Positions 1 to 10,285 of a stretch of 41,483 nucleotides of DNA are shown here, one piece after another. Origin of the DNA: Phycisphaerae bacterium (GTDB lineage Bacteria > Planctomycetota > Phycisphaerae > Phycisphaerales > UBA1924); assembly GCA_030426605.1 (NCBI GenBank), contig JAUHXM010000019.1:1-41483 (forward strand), written 5' to 3'. The notes below the pieces were generated by a model that was not told where the DNA came from, ran no database searches, and worked only from the letters and a program-made list of their open reading frames with translations. Every line of letters begins with the position of its first letter. Within the stretch, counting starts at the first letter, position 1. A program made the translations under genes and the position numbers.

Positions 1-761
1 GAGATCGGGGCGGCGATCGGCGTGTAGATCGATCGCGCCATCTCGTCGAAGGTGTAGGGCGGTGCGGACTCGCTCATCCCGAACGAGATGAAGAGCGAAC
101 CCGCCGCGGCGACGGCGGCGAGTGGCACGAGCCCCGCGATCCACGGCTTCTGGTGCAGCAACGCGAGCGACCAGAAGATCCCGAAGGGGCACGCGAGCAC
201 GGCGAGCAGGATCCACAACCACCGGACCGTCCGGTCCATCGCGGCCCAGGGCCCGCCGATGTCGTCGAGTGCCCGGGCGGGGTCGTCGATCATGGGCCAG
301 GACGGGTCGGGCACGTCCCATGGGGAGTAGGTGAAGTTCGCGTTGCCCGCGAAGTAGATGCTCTGTCCGATGGCGTCCTGCTGCGCTTGGTCAAGCCCTC
401 GAACCCAATCGGAATACTGCGATGCGAGCTGCGTCTCGGCGATGTCCGACGCGGATTCGACCGACCCGATCGTGAGCCCGAAGGTCATCATGGTCGTCCC
501 CGCGAAGACGCCGATCATGACGAACAGCCAGAGCCCGGCGAGCGTCGTAGCCCACCGGCGCGACCACTTGCCCAGCGCCGGGTATTCCTGGAGCGCCGCG
601 AGGGTGCCGCACTCGGGGCAGCGGGCGGCGACGAGGCCGTAGTGGGGCTCGCGGACGACCTGCTGCCCGTGGAGGTTGAACCCGCAGGTGGCGCAGGCGC
701 GGTCGCCGGCGATGGTGGAGAGGACTTCCTCGCGCGGTTCGGTGGGGGTGGAATCGGTCAC
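1..761 (-). CDS. Zinc-ribbon membrane protein, 3' end cut by window edge
   Basis: The reading frame opens with GTG at 761 and stays open to base 1, so the C-terminus lies outside the window. The GTG overlaps the TGA stop of the upstream gene (GTGA, 4 nt), which suggests translational coupling. Residues C23, C26, C48 and C51 form a CxxC-x21-CxxC zinc ribbon with an REPHYGL motif between the pairs. Hydrophobic segments follow: one near residues 70-95, then two more after about residue 175 (for example WLWILLAVLACPFGIFWSL). The neighbouring upstream gene has the same ribbon with identical spacing, so the two are probably diverged paralogues. The function is unknown. The ribbon could bind zinc or a partner protein near the membrane. 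Confidence 0.72.
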   Translation of the reverse strand, partial: MTDSTPTEPREEVLSTIAGDRACATCGFNLHGQQVVREPHYGLVAARCPECGTLAALQEYPALGKWSRRWATTLAGLWLFVMIGVFAGTTMMTFGLTIGSVESASDIAETQLASQYSDWVRGLDQAQQDAIGQSIYFAGNANFTYSPWDVPDPSWPMIDDPARALDDIGGPWAAMDRTVRWLWILLAVLACPFGIFWSLALLHQKPWIAGLVPLAAVAAAGSLFISFGMSESAPPYTFDEMARSIYTPIAAPI

Positions 762-1486
762 TCGGGGGGTCTCCGGAAGTCGCGGGTGCGGCGGCGTCTC
801 TTGGCGAACAGGCGGGTCCGCTGGTGGGCCCAGGCGCGGTCGAGCATGCGCCCGAGGGGTGTGCCCGCGAGCGCGATGAACGCGGAGAGCACCGCGACGA
901 CGAGGCGCCCTGCGCGTTCGTCCGCCTTGAGTCCGATGATGCGCTCGTACATGCCCGTCACCTCGTTGTGGGCGAGGCCAACCAGCGGCGGGAGGGTCAG
1001 GGTCAGGAAGACCACCACGATCCATGCGCCGTGGGCGAACGCGAGCCTCCAGTGCCCGAGCCCGAAGCGCAGCCACACGCCTGCCATCACGCACCCCGCG
1101 ACGAGCACGCCCACCGGGGCGGCGAGCATCGCCTGGGCGTCCGGCTCGCGCGTCTCGTCGGCAAGCGTCGCGGACATCAGCGCTCGCGTCGCGTCGGTCC
1201 ACGACATCCGCCAGTCCCGCAGCACGAGCTCCTCGATCCGCAGGTATGGGGCGCACACCGCGAGGAGGAAGAGCGCGAGCATGATGCCCTGGGCGAGCAG
1301 TGCGAGGACGCTCCGCCGGGTGCGTTGGACGCGTCGGAACAGGCGCTCGACGCTCGCGCGCGTGCGGACGGAAGGCCGCTTGCACGTCGGGCAGACGACG
1401 AGCGGGAGCCCGTAGACGGGGTCACGCGGGGCGCGCAGCATTGCCAGGTCGTTGCCGCACCCGGTGCAGATGTGCGATTGCGCCAC
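758..1486 (-). CDS. Zinc-ribbon membrane protein, paralogue of the downstream gene
   Basis: This 242-residue protein has an N-terminal zinc ribbon (C7, C10, C32, C35) with an RDPVYGL motif between the Cys pairs, at exactly the same offset as in the downstream gene. At least four hydrophobic stretches follow, around residues 62-80, 118-135, 143-165 and 190-210, so it is an integral membrane protein. The tail is very basic (KRRRRTRDFRRP). The GTG start is supported by a TATCCT hexamer ending 6 nt upstream and by the absence of a Shine-Dalgarno. No known family was recognised beyond the ribbon. It probably forms an operon with the overlapping downstream gene. Confidence 0.75.
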   Translation of the reverse strand: MAQSHICTGCGNDLAMLRAPRDPVYGLPLVVCPTCKRPSVRTRASVERLFRRVQRTRRSVLALLAQGIMLALFLLAVCAPYLRIEELVLRDWRMSWTDATRALMSATLADETREPDAQAMLAAPVGVLVAGCVMAGVWLRFGLGHWRLAFAHGAWIVVVFLTLTLPPLVGLAHNEVTGMYERIIGLKADERAGRLVVAVLSAFIALAGTPLGRMLDRAWAHQRTRLFAKRRRRTRDFRRPPE

Positions 1487-1492
1487 GGAGAG

Positions 1493-1498
1493 AGGATA
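1493..1498 (-). promoter_or_regulatory. -10 box TATCCT, leaderless arrangement
   Basis: TATCCT ends 6 nt before the GTG at 1486, so transcription would start at or next to the start codon. No -35 match or Shine-Dalgarno is visible. Confidence 0.5.
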
Positions 1499-1519
1499 CG
1501 GGAACGGGCGAGGTCGGTT

Positions 1520-1930
1520 TCACGCGGGCCCGAGTCGTGTTCCGATGACGTGCCCGAGCGCGACCGCTCCGAGCCCGAGGGCAACCGAACCGAGCGCGTA
1601 GGCGAGCGCCCACACCACGCGTTGCTCGGTGATGAGCGTCCAGGTCTCGAGACCGAAGGCGCTGAACGTGGTGAACCCGCCGAGCAATCCGACGATGATG
1701 AGCAGCCGGGTCTCTTCCTTCGCGCCGATGAGCACGGGCATCAGCAGCCCGATGAGCAGGCACCCGAGGAGGTTCACGGCGAGCGTGCCCAGCGGGATGA
1801 GGGCGAGCGTGGACTCGTCGGCGGGAGCCGGGTCGCGCCCGTCGATCCACGCGCGGAGGCCGACGGAGACGAGGTAGCGGCATGACGCGCCGACGCCGCC
1901 GCCGAGGAAGATGAGCAGGAGTTTGAGCAC
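1520..1930 (-). CDS. crcB: Fluoride ion channel CrcB/Fluc
   Basis: This 136-residue, four-helix membrane protein matches the CrcB/Fluc family, which exports toxic fluoride as a dual-topology dimer. Visible signatures are GGGVGASCRY near the N-terminus, GTLAVNLLGCLLIG in the second helix, and GLLGGFTTFSAF in the third, which includes the Phe/Thr/Ser residues lining the fluoride path in characterised channels. The length is normal for the family. It starts at GTG 1930 and has no clear Shine-Dalgarno. It diverges from the EamA transporter gene, and the two may share a -10 region (1959-1968). No fluoride riboswitch was recognised in the short upstream region. Confidence 0.93.
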   Translation of the reverse strand: MLKLLLIFLGGGVGASCRYLVSVGLRAWIDGRDPAPADESTLALIPLGTLAVNLLGCLLIGLLMPVLIGAKEETRLLIIVGLLGGFTTFSAFGLETWTLITEQRVVWALAYALGSVALGLGAVALGHVIGTRLGPA

Positions 1931-1958
1931 GCGTCTGTCATCGGCGGGGTGCGGGGCC

Positions 1959-1968
1959 CGTCTAGAGT
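1959..1968. promoter_or_regulatory. Possible shared divergent -10 region (crcB / EamA)
   Basis: On the plus strand TAGAGT (1963-1968) lies 27 nt before the TTG start of the transporter. On the minus strand TAGACG (1964-1959) faces crcB. The two share the self-complementary TA at 1963-1964. The minus-strand hexamer lacks the final T, so it is the weaker half. Confidence 0.35.
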
Positions 1969-1995
1969 TCCCGCTCGGGGGGCGGAGGACGGGCG

Positions 1996-3036
1996 TTGGC
2001 AGCGAGCGAGCACCACACGACGGGGTCCACGGCGGTCGGCATCGCGGTGGTCATTCTCACGCTGATCGGGTGGACGGTGACGCCGCTGTTCATCGAGCAC
2101 TTCACGCAGGGCGCGAACCGAATCGACCCGTGGACGAGCAACGGGTGGCGGTACGGGTTCGCGGCGTTGCTGTGGGCGCCGCTGCTGGTTGGGCTCAGGC
2201 TCAACGGCAAATGGCCAAAGGGCGTGATGAAGGCGGCGTTGATCCCCGCGACGATCAACGGGACGGCCCAGGTCTTCTTCACGATGAGCTTCTACCGGAT
2301 CGACCCGGCGATGGTCGCGTTCGGGCTGCGCGCGCAGATGGTGTTCACGGCGGCGGGGGCGGCGTTGCTGTTCCCGCCCGAGCGCAAGATCATCCGGTCC
2401 GCCGGGTTCCTCGCCGGTATCGGGGCGGTCGTGGTCGGCACGGGCGGGACGGTCTATTTCCAGGACGCCGGGCTGGGCGAGAAGGCGGACGGGCTGGGTG
2501 TGTTCTACGCGATCCTCGCGGGCGCGGGGTTCGCGGGGTACGCCCTGAGCGTGCGCAAGTGCATGACCGGGTACTCCTCGATGGTCTCGTTCGCGGCGAT
2601 CAGCCAGTACACGGCGTTGATCCAGTTGGTCCTGATGCTCTGCTTCGCCGAGCGGTTCGGGGCGGGGGCGCTGGACCTGAGCGCACCGCAGTTCGGGCTG
2701 CTCCTCATGAGCGCCGTGATCGGCATCGCGGCGGGGCACGTGCTGTACTACATGTCGATCGAGCGTCTGGGCGTCGCGGTGAGCACGGGGATCATCCAGC
2801 TCCAACCATTCACGGTTGCGGCGCTGTCGATCCCGCTGTTCGGCGAGCACCTTGGGGGTCTCCAGTGGGTCTTCGGATCGCTGGCGGTGGGGGGCGCGAT
2901 GTCGATGCTGTGGGTGCAGCACGCCATGAAGAAGAAGGCGAAGAGCGCCGTGTCGGAGTACGAGGCGCTGCCGCCCGACCACGTCGCGGCGGCGGCGGTG
3001 TGCGAGGAGGCGGGCGAGCCCCCACGCCGCGGATGA
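1996..3036 (+). CDS. EamA/DMT-family transporter
   Basis: This 346-residue protein has about ten hydrophobic helices arranged as two EamA halves, typical of the drug/metabolite transporter superfamily (inner membrane, substrate unknown). The second half contains the usual conserved end, GVAVSTGIIQLQPFTVAALS, followed by FGEHLGG and a final helix. The cytoplasmic tail is short and charged. The start is TTG at 1996, supported by a GGAGG Shine-Dalgarno about 9 nt upstream. The stop codon lies inside the first arm of a palindromic repeat (3025-3106), so the last few residues are encoded by repeat sequence. The substrate cannot be predicted from sequence. Confidence 0.88.
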   Translation: MAASEHHTTGSTAVGIAVVILTLIGWTVTPLFIEHFTQGANRIDPWTSNGWRYGFAALLWAPLLVGLRLNGKWPKGVMKAALIPATINGTAQVFFTMSFYRIDPAMVAFGLRAQMVFTAAGAALLFPPERKIIRSAGFLAGIGAVVVGTGGTVYFQDAGLGEKADGLGVFYAILAGAGFAGYALSVRKCMTGYSSMVSFAAISQYTALIQLVLMLCFAERFGAGALDLSAPQFGLLLMSAVIGIAAGHVLYYMSIERLGVAVSTGIIQLQPFTVAALSIPLFGEHLGGLQWVFGSLAVGGAMSMLWVQHAMKKKAKSAVSEYEALPPDHVAAAAVCEEAGEPPRRG

Positions 3037-3106
3037 GCGACGCGAATCCAGCGGATCGCACACGGGGGGCATCCGCTGGATTCGCCCTGCGGGCTCGTCC
3101 GCGGCG
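3025..3106. repeat. REP-like palindromic pair, copy 1
   Basis: Two inverted copies of a unit of about 32 bp (3025-3056 and 3071-3106) flank a 14-bp loop. The unit begins CGCCGCGGATGAGC and ends AATCCAGCGGAT. The right arm is 4 bp longer in its middle. The TGA of the upstream transporter gene lies inside the left arm. The same unit recurs at 26110-26188 and 31346-31426. RNA from this region would fold into a long stem. Confidence 0.82.
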
Positions 3107-3126
3107 TTCGGAGTGGGGCACGCGGG

Positions 3127-3132
3127 TAAGCT
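3127..3132 (+). promoter_or_regulatory. -10 box TAAGCT, leaderless arrangement
   Basis: TAAGCT ends 7 nt before the TTG at 3140, which supports that codon over the in-frame GTG at 3113. Confidence 0.45.
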
Positions 3133-3139
3133 CCGCACC

Positions 3140-4774
3140 TTGAGTGACCCCAACGCGACATCCGACGAGCGGCCCAGACGGGGCATCCCCCTCCCGCGCG
3201 CGCACTTTCTGGGGCTCGCGCCCCTCGACACGTGGGCGCGGCTGCTCTGGATCGCGCGCGGGCGTCTGCGTCCGCGCTACGCCCTGCGTCTGGCGTTCTG
3301 CCTGTGGACGTCGTGCATCGGGACGGTCGTGACGTTCCCCGAGCGGGTGGTACTGACGCCGTATCTATGGTGGCGGTTCTTCCGGCGCAGCGCGACGCCG
3401 GCGCTGCACGAGGGCCCGCCCGTCGTCGCGGTGGTGGGGTACAACCGGTCGGGGACGACGCACCTGCATTATCTGTTGAGCTGCGATCGGCGGTTCACAA
3501 CGCCTCGGTGGTATCAGGTGGCGTCGCCCAAGGGGTGGGTCCTGAGCTGGGCGGTGTTGCGTTGGGCGATGCTCCCGATGACGCCGAACCGCAGGCCGCA
3601 GGACGACGTGGCGTTCGGGCCTGATTACCCGGCGGAGGACGACTTCGCGCTGGCGGCGTGGAACCTGTCGAGCTCGCTGCCCTGGCGGTTCATGTTCCCG
3701 AGTCAGCGGGAGCGGATGGCGCGTTGGCAGTTTCTTGATGGCGAGCCGGCGAAGGACAGGTTTCGGCGCACGCTGGCGGCGTTCTGCTGGAAGCTCGGGG
3801 CGACCACGCCGGGCAAACGCTTGTTGCTCAAGTCGCCCGGGCACACCGCCCGCGTGCGCGAGCTCAGGGCGGTCTTCGGCGACCGCGTCCGGTTCGTGCA
3901 CATCGTCCGTGAGCCCGAAGCGGTGATCCGGTCGAACACCCGGATGGCGCGGCAGCTCGAGGGGTACTCGCTCGAGGACCCGCCGAGCCCGCAGGAGACA
4001 CGCGGGGTGTTCGTCGAGGAATACGCGCGGACCGACGCGGCGGCACGCGAGCAGCTCGCCGCGATCGACGCCGATCACGTCGCGGACATCCGGTATCAGG
4101 ACCTGATCGCGGACCCGGTCGGCGAGATGGAACGCGTGTACCGCGAGCTCGGGCTCGGGTGGGGCGAGGGCGTCCGCGACTCGATGGTCGCGTACCTGCG
4201 CGAGGTCGCCGCGTACCGCACAGCCGACCAGAAGGCGAGTGACGGGGCGCGCAAGGAGGTGGACATCGGCGAGCCAACCGAGCGTGAACGCGAGGTCTGC
4301 GCGCAGTTGCGGTCGTTGCATCACACGGCACCCACGATCGAGTCCAAGGCATTGCCCGAGCTCCGGGGGCCCGACCGCGTGACCGCGCGTCGGCGGAACG
4401 CGTGGATCGCTGTTCCGATGATCGCGGCGGCGTGCTTCGGCGTCTGGATGGGCATCGCCCACCTGCTGGGCAACCGCCTCGACTTCTTCGTGTGGGTCTG
4501 GGGGACGCTGATCGGGATGTTCGCGATCCGCATCGCGCGGCGAGGTTCGGTCGGGCTCGGGCTGTGGTGCTCGGGGTGGTTCCTGGTGCTCGTCGCGGCG
4601 AGCGTGTACCCCCTGCCGGCGGTCGCCGAGGGGTGGTTCGGGCCGGACCGGTGGAACAACATCCGGTCCACGTACGGCGGGTCGATCAACAACAACCACA
4701 TCTTCATCGTGCTGGGGACGCTCGCCGCGTGGCGGTACGGGTCGCGGACGCACACGGCGCCGCGCGGGCGTTGA
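3140..4774 (+). CDS. Sulfotransferase-family protein with C-terminal membrane domain
   Basis: The N-terminal two thirds match PAPS-dependent sulfotransferases (Sulfotransfer_3 type). The 5'-phosphosulfate loop is YNRSGTTH (residues 101-108) and the 3'-phosphate region is HIVREP followed by IRSN (from residue 254). A conserved LLKSPGH segment lies between them. The last 135 residues or so hold four hydrophobic segments (from about 409), so the enzyme appears fused to a membrane domain of unknown role. A further hydrophobic stretch lies near residues 50-68. The start is taken as TTG 3140 because TAAGCT lies 7 nt upstream; GTG 3113 would add nine residues. The acceptor is unknown. The stop directly abuts that of the convergent gene. 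Confidence 0.82.
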   Translation: MSDPNATSDERPRRGIPLPRAHFLGLAPLDTWARLLWIARGRLRPRYALRLAFCLWTSCIGTVVTFPERVVLTPYLWWRFFRRSATPALHEGPPVVAVVGYNRSGTTHLHYLLSCDRRFTTPRWYQVASPKGWVLSWAVLRWAMLPMTPNRRPQDDVAFGPDYPAEDDFALAAWNLSSSLPWRFMFPSQRERMARWQFLDGEPAKDRFRRTLAAFCWKLGATTPGKRLLLKSPGHTARVRELRAVFGDRVRFVHIVREPEAVIRSNTRMARQLEGYSLEDPPSPQETRGVFVEEYARTDAAAREQLAAIDADHVADIRYQDLIADPVGEMERVYRELGLGWGEGVRDSMVAYLREVAAYRTADQKASDGARKEVDIGEPTEREREVCAQLRSLHHTAPTIESKALPELRGPDRVTARRRNAWIAVPMIAAACFGVWMGIAHLLGNRLDFFVWVWGTLIGMFAIRIARRGSVGLGLWCSGWFLVLVAASVYPLPAVAEGWFGPDRWNNIRSTYGGSINNNHIFIVLGTLAAWRYGSRTHTAPRGR

Positions 4775-7390
<2,616 letters not shown>

Positions 7391-7426
7391 CCGCCCGAGG
7401 TCATCGGCTGAACGGATTCTGACCAG

Positions 7427-7458
7427 CGCCCGGGGCTTTGCGCCCCGGGCGTTTTCTT
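7427..7458 (+). terminator. Rho-independent terminator of dnaK
   Basis: A perfect 10-bp GC stem (7427-7436 with 7442-7451), a 5-nt loop and then TTTTCTT lie 37 nt after the dnaK stop. The T-tract overlaps the stop codon of the convergent rdgB gene. Confidence 0.9.
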
Positions 7459-8125
7459 ATCCGTTTCGGAACGCGCGGATCTGATCGAGCATGGCACGGC
7501 TCGCGGCGCCGCGGTGCGAGCGGGCGTTCTTCTCATCCTTGGTGAATTCGGCGCCGGTGCGGGCGAACTCGGGCGCGGCGAGGAAGAGCGGGTCGTACCC
7601 GAAACCGTTGTCGCCGCGGGGGACGTCGGGCGGTTGGCCGATGCGGCCCTCGAACGTGCCGCGGGACTGGGCGAGGGTGGCGCCGTCCGCGCCGGCCAGC
7701 ACCATGACGCACACGAACCGAGCCGTCCGTTGCTCGGGGGGGACGCCGCCGAGTTCGCGGAGCACACGTTCGTTGTTCGCCGCATCACGCTCGGCGCGGG
7801 TCATCGCCGCGGCGGGGCCGTCGGTGGTGCCGTCGAAGGCGTAGTGGGAGCTGATGACGCCCGGGGCGCCGTCGAGCGCATCGATCTCGAGCCCGGAGTC
7901 GTCGGCGAGGCACGGGAGCCCGCACGCCGCGGCGTACGCCCGCGCCTTGATCGTCGCGTTTTCGATGAATGACGCGGTCCCCTCCTCCGGCTCGGGCGCG
8001 TCGGGGGCGACGTCGTCGATCCCGACCACCGAGACGCCCGCGCCGGCGAAGAGCTCGCGGAGTTCGGCGATCTTGCCAGGGTTGCGGGTCGCGAGGACGA
8101 TCGTGCTGAGGTCGGGCGTCGGCAA
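7457..8125 (-). CDS. rdgB: Non-canonical purine NTP pyrophosphatase (RdgB/HAM1)
   Basis: This enzyme hydrolyses dITP, XTP and ITP to monophosphates and so keeps deaminated purines out of nucleic acids. The substrate motif ATRNPGK is at residues 12-18 and the metal/phosphate motif DDSGLE at 75-80. GAPGVISSHYA and, late in the protein, GFGYDPLF and SHRGAA are further hallmarks of the family. The start is TTG 8125 with GGAGG 7 nt upstream, giving 222 residues; family members usually have about 195-205. It diverges from a PfkB kinase gene through one compact promoter region (8143-8152). Assignment is by conserved motifs. Confidence 0.93.
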   Translation of the reverse strand: MPTPDLSTIVLATRNPGKIAELRELFAGAGVSVVGIDDVAPDAPEPEEGTASFIENATIKARAYAAACGLPCLADDSGLEIDALDGAPGVISSHYAFDGTTDGPAAAMTRAERDAANNERVLRELGGVPPEQRTARFVCVMVLAGADGATLAQSRGTFEGRIGQPPDVPRGDNGFGYDPLFLAAPEFARTGAEFTKDEKNARSHRGAASRAMLDQIRAFRNG

Positions 8126-8142
8126 GCGGTTTCCTCCGGGCG

Positions 8143-8152
8143 AGTCTACGCT
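8143..8152. promoter_or_regulatory. Bidirectional -10 element, rdgB / PfkB kinase
   Basis: On the plus strand TACGCT (8147-8152) ends 7 nt before the kinase ATG at 8160, a leaderless arrangement. On the minus strand TAGACT (8148-8143) faces rdgB and would give a leader of about 10-12 nt carrying its Shine-Dalgarno. The two hexamers overlap on the self-complementary TA at 8147-8148. Confidence 0.55.
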
Positions 8153-8159
8153 TGACGCC

Positions 8160-9338
8160 ATGACCCGATCGCGAGCCGAGATCGCCGCCGCCGCCGCTGA
8201 TGCACTGGACGTGTTCGCGCGCGAGGGCGCGGCGGGTGCGGGCGTGCTCGTTGGGTTCGACGGGTTCATCGACACGATCTGCCGCGTCGTGGACCGCCGG
8301 CGCACGCTCGCGGCGGACGACTTCGACGCGATCCCGGACATCCCGGCGTTCGCCGAGCGGATCGGGCGTGCCGCGGGCAAGAGCTCGAACGTCGAGGTCG
8401 CGGCGCGCGAGCAGCGATTCGGGGGCAACGGCCCGCTGCTCGCCGGGGCCCTCGGGCAGCTCGGCGCGAGGGTGACCTACATCGGGTGCGTCGGGCGCGA
8501 GGACGACGCGCGGGCGCTGCACCCGATCTATGAGTCGTTCGCCGCCCGGTGCGCGGCGGTGCACCCCGTGGCGCCGCCCGGGTTGACCGATGCCCTTGAG
8601 TTTGGCGATGGCAAGATCATGCTGGGCAAGCCCGCGAACGTGCAGCGGCCCTCGTGGGATGTCCTCCGCGCTCGGTTCGGGCTCGACGGGCTGCGCGAGA
8701 TGGTCGGCGCGTCGCGCCTCGTGGGCATCGTGAACTGGGTCATGATGGGCGGCGTCGAGGGCATCTGGCGTGGGCTGATCGATGACGTGCTGCCCGCGTT
8801 CGAGCGCGACGCGGCGCAACGCCGCATCTTTCTCGATCTGTGCGATCCGGCGAAGCGTTTGGACGAGGACGTCTCGCGCGCACTTGGGCTCATCCGCGAG
8901 TTGGACGCGGTGTGCCCGGTGACGCTCGGGCTGAATCTGTCCGAGAGCGAGCGGATCGCGCGGGTGTGCGGCGCCGAGCCGTTCGATGGTTCTGAGGGCG
9001 CCGCGATGGGCGAGGCGGTGCGGCGCACGGCGGTGTCCATCCGCGACACGCTGGGCATCGAGTGCGTCGTCGTCCACCCGCGCCAGGGCGCTGGCGCGGC
9101 GGATGCCTCGGGTGCGTCCGCCTGGTTCGACGGGCCGTTCACGAGCAAACCCAAGCTCTCGACCGGCGCGGGCGATCACTTCAACGGCGGGTTCGCGTTC
9201 GCCCAGCTCGCCGGCATGGCGCTCGACGAGTGCCTCGCGACGGCGTGCGGCGTGAGCGGGTCGTACGTCCGCGAGGCCGAGAGCCCCACGGCGGAGCGTC
9301 TCGCGGCGTTCCTGCGTGATCTGCCGCCGCCCGCGTAA
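8160..9338 (+). CDS. PfkB-family carbohydrate kinase
   Basis: This 392-residue cytoplasmic sugar or nucleoside kinase belongs to the ribokinase/PfkB superfamily. The substrate-side glycine motif RFGGNGP is at about 87-92. The C-terminal signature STGAGDHFNGGFAFA (334-348) contains the anion-hole glycines and the catalytic base D339. The N-terminal region GVLVGFDGFIDTI is typical of the fold. The start at ATG 8160 is chosen because TACGCT ends 7 nt upstream and the Met begins clear coding sequence. The protein is longer than typical ribokinases (about 300 residues), and the extra length lies in the middle. The substrate cannot be assigned. Confidence 0.88.
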   Translation: MTRSRAEIAAAAADALDVFAREGAAGAGVLVGFDGFIDTICRVVDRRRTLAADDFDAIPDIPAFAERIGRAAGKSSNVEVAAREQRFGGNGPLLAGALGQLGARVTYIGCVGREDDARALHPIYESFAARCAAVHPVAPPGLTDALEFGDGKIMLGKPANVQRPSWDVLRARFGLDGLREMVGASRLVGIVNWVMMGGVEGIWRGLIDDVLPAFERDAAQRRIFLDLCDPAKRLDEDVSRALGLIRELDAVCPVTLGLNLSESERIARVCGAEPFDGSEGAAMGEAVRRTAVSIRDTLGIECVVVHPRQGAGAADASGASAWFDGPFTSKPKLSTGAGDHFNGGFAFAQLAGMALDECLATACGVSGSYVREAESPTAERLAAFLRDLPPPA

Positions 9339-9364
9339 AGAGTCGAACAAGCTCGGGCACAACG

Positions 9365-9393
9365 TTGTGTTGACTTCCGACCTGTGTTAGGGT
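9365..9393 (+). promoter_or_regulatory. Possible sigma-70-type promoter of the dockerin gene
   Basis: TTGTGT (9365-9370), 17 nt, then TAGGGT (9388-9393). A second -35-like TTGACT overlaps at 9370. The leader would be about 30 nt and include the AGGAG Shine-Dalgarno before ATG 9432. Confidence 0.35.
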
Positions 9394-9431
9394 TGGTCGT
9401 TCGGCTCATGTGGGGGCATGAGGAGATCAAC

Positions 9432-10250
9432 ATGCGGACCAATCGATTGATGGCGGCGTGGTGCCTCGGGGCGATGTGCTCCGCGGCGGGTGCTCAGGCG
9501 GTGTACACGAGCGGGGAGCAATACGTCACGGTGGATATGTCCATCACGCCGTTCCTGGACCCGACAGATGGGGTGGACGAGACCCTCGAGGATCTCACGC
9601 CGACGAGCTGGTCCGCGGTGCTCGACCGGACGGTGGGAGGCGATGGTGAGTTCGCCGAGATGACCGCGGTCTCAACGCTTACGAGCACGTTCGAGCCCGC
9701 GCTGTTCGACGCGTCCGGATCGTTGTCGCTCATGTCGAATTTCGATGCGAGCGGCAGCGAGTACTACGCAGAGGCAAACTCGAGCGGATCGTTGTTCGCG
9801 GAGTTTGCCCTTAGTGCCCCAACGTTCGGCCGCGTCGTCGCGACCAGGTCGATCATGAACGACGGGTACAACAACATGGACGCGTACCCCGCGTTCTTCG
9901 GCCCCGGCGGGCTGCAGGTGGGTTGGCTCGACGACGGCTCCCTGCCCGATGGCCCGGAATACGCCGGGCGACTCAACCCGGGGGACTATGACGTGCTCGC
10001 GTACTGCTTCGTCGTCGCGACGGACGAGGACTTCGAGGACCCCATGCACGCGACGTGCGAATGGTCGATCACGGTCGAGCTCGGGTGCAACCTCGCGGAC
10101 ATGAACATCGACGGCGTGCTGAACATCGACGACATCGACGCGATGGTCGCCGCCAAGCTCGACGGCACGCTCGATCTGGACGGCAACGGGGTTTGCAATA
10201 TTGATGACATCGACGACTACGTCGGCCACTTCCTGAACGGGTGCCCGTAA
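9432..10250 (+). CDS. Exported protein with C-terminal GC-type dockerin repeats
   Basis: This 272-residue protein has a signal peptide (MRTNRLMAAWCLGAMCSAAGAQA) and an unrecognised middle region rich in Ser, Asp and aromatic residues, likely a beta sandwich. A C-terminal pair of calcium-loop repeats starts at CNLADMNIDGVLNIDDID and repeats as DLDGNGVCNIDDIDDYV, ending in NGCP. This resembles the dockerin domains ending in Gly-Cys found in Phycisphaerae secreted proteins. Two other genes in this window carry the same ending. A strong AGGAG Shine-Dalgarno precedes ATG 9432. The function of the main domain is unknown. Confidence 0.82.
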   Translation: MRTNRLMAAWCLGAMCSAAGAQAVYTSGEQYVTVDMSITPFLDPTDGVDETLEDLTPTSWSAVLDRTVGGDGEFAEMTAVSTLTSTFEPALFDASGSLSLMSNFDASGSEYYAEANSSGSLFAEFALSAPTFGRVVATRSIMNDGYNNMDAYPAFFGPGGLQVGWLDDGSLPDGPEYAGRLNPGDYDVLAYCFVVATDEDFEDPMHATCEWSITVELGCNLADMNIDGVLNIDDIDAMVAAKLDGTLDLDGNGVCNIDDIDDYVGHFLNGCP

Positions 10251-10273
10251 ACGACCCGGGCCTCCGAGGCGTA

Positions 10274-10279
10274 TAGACT
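10274..10279 (+). promoter_or_regulatory. -10 box TAGACT, leaderless arrangement
   Basis: TAGACT ends exactly 6 nt before the ATG at 10286, and no Shine-Dalgarno is present. Confidence 0.55.
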
Positions 10280-10285
10280 GCCCCC

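Noticed and set aside
1931-1975. Fluoride riboswitch upstream of crcB
   Set aside because: The gap to the divergent promoter is about 40 nt and lacks the pseudoknot sequence pattern of the crcB RNA motif.
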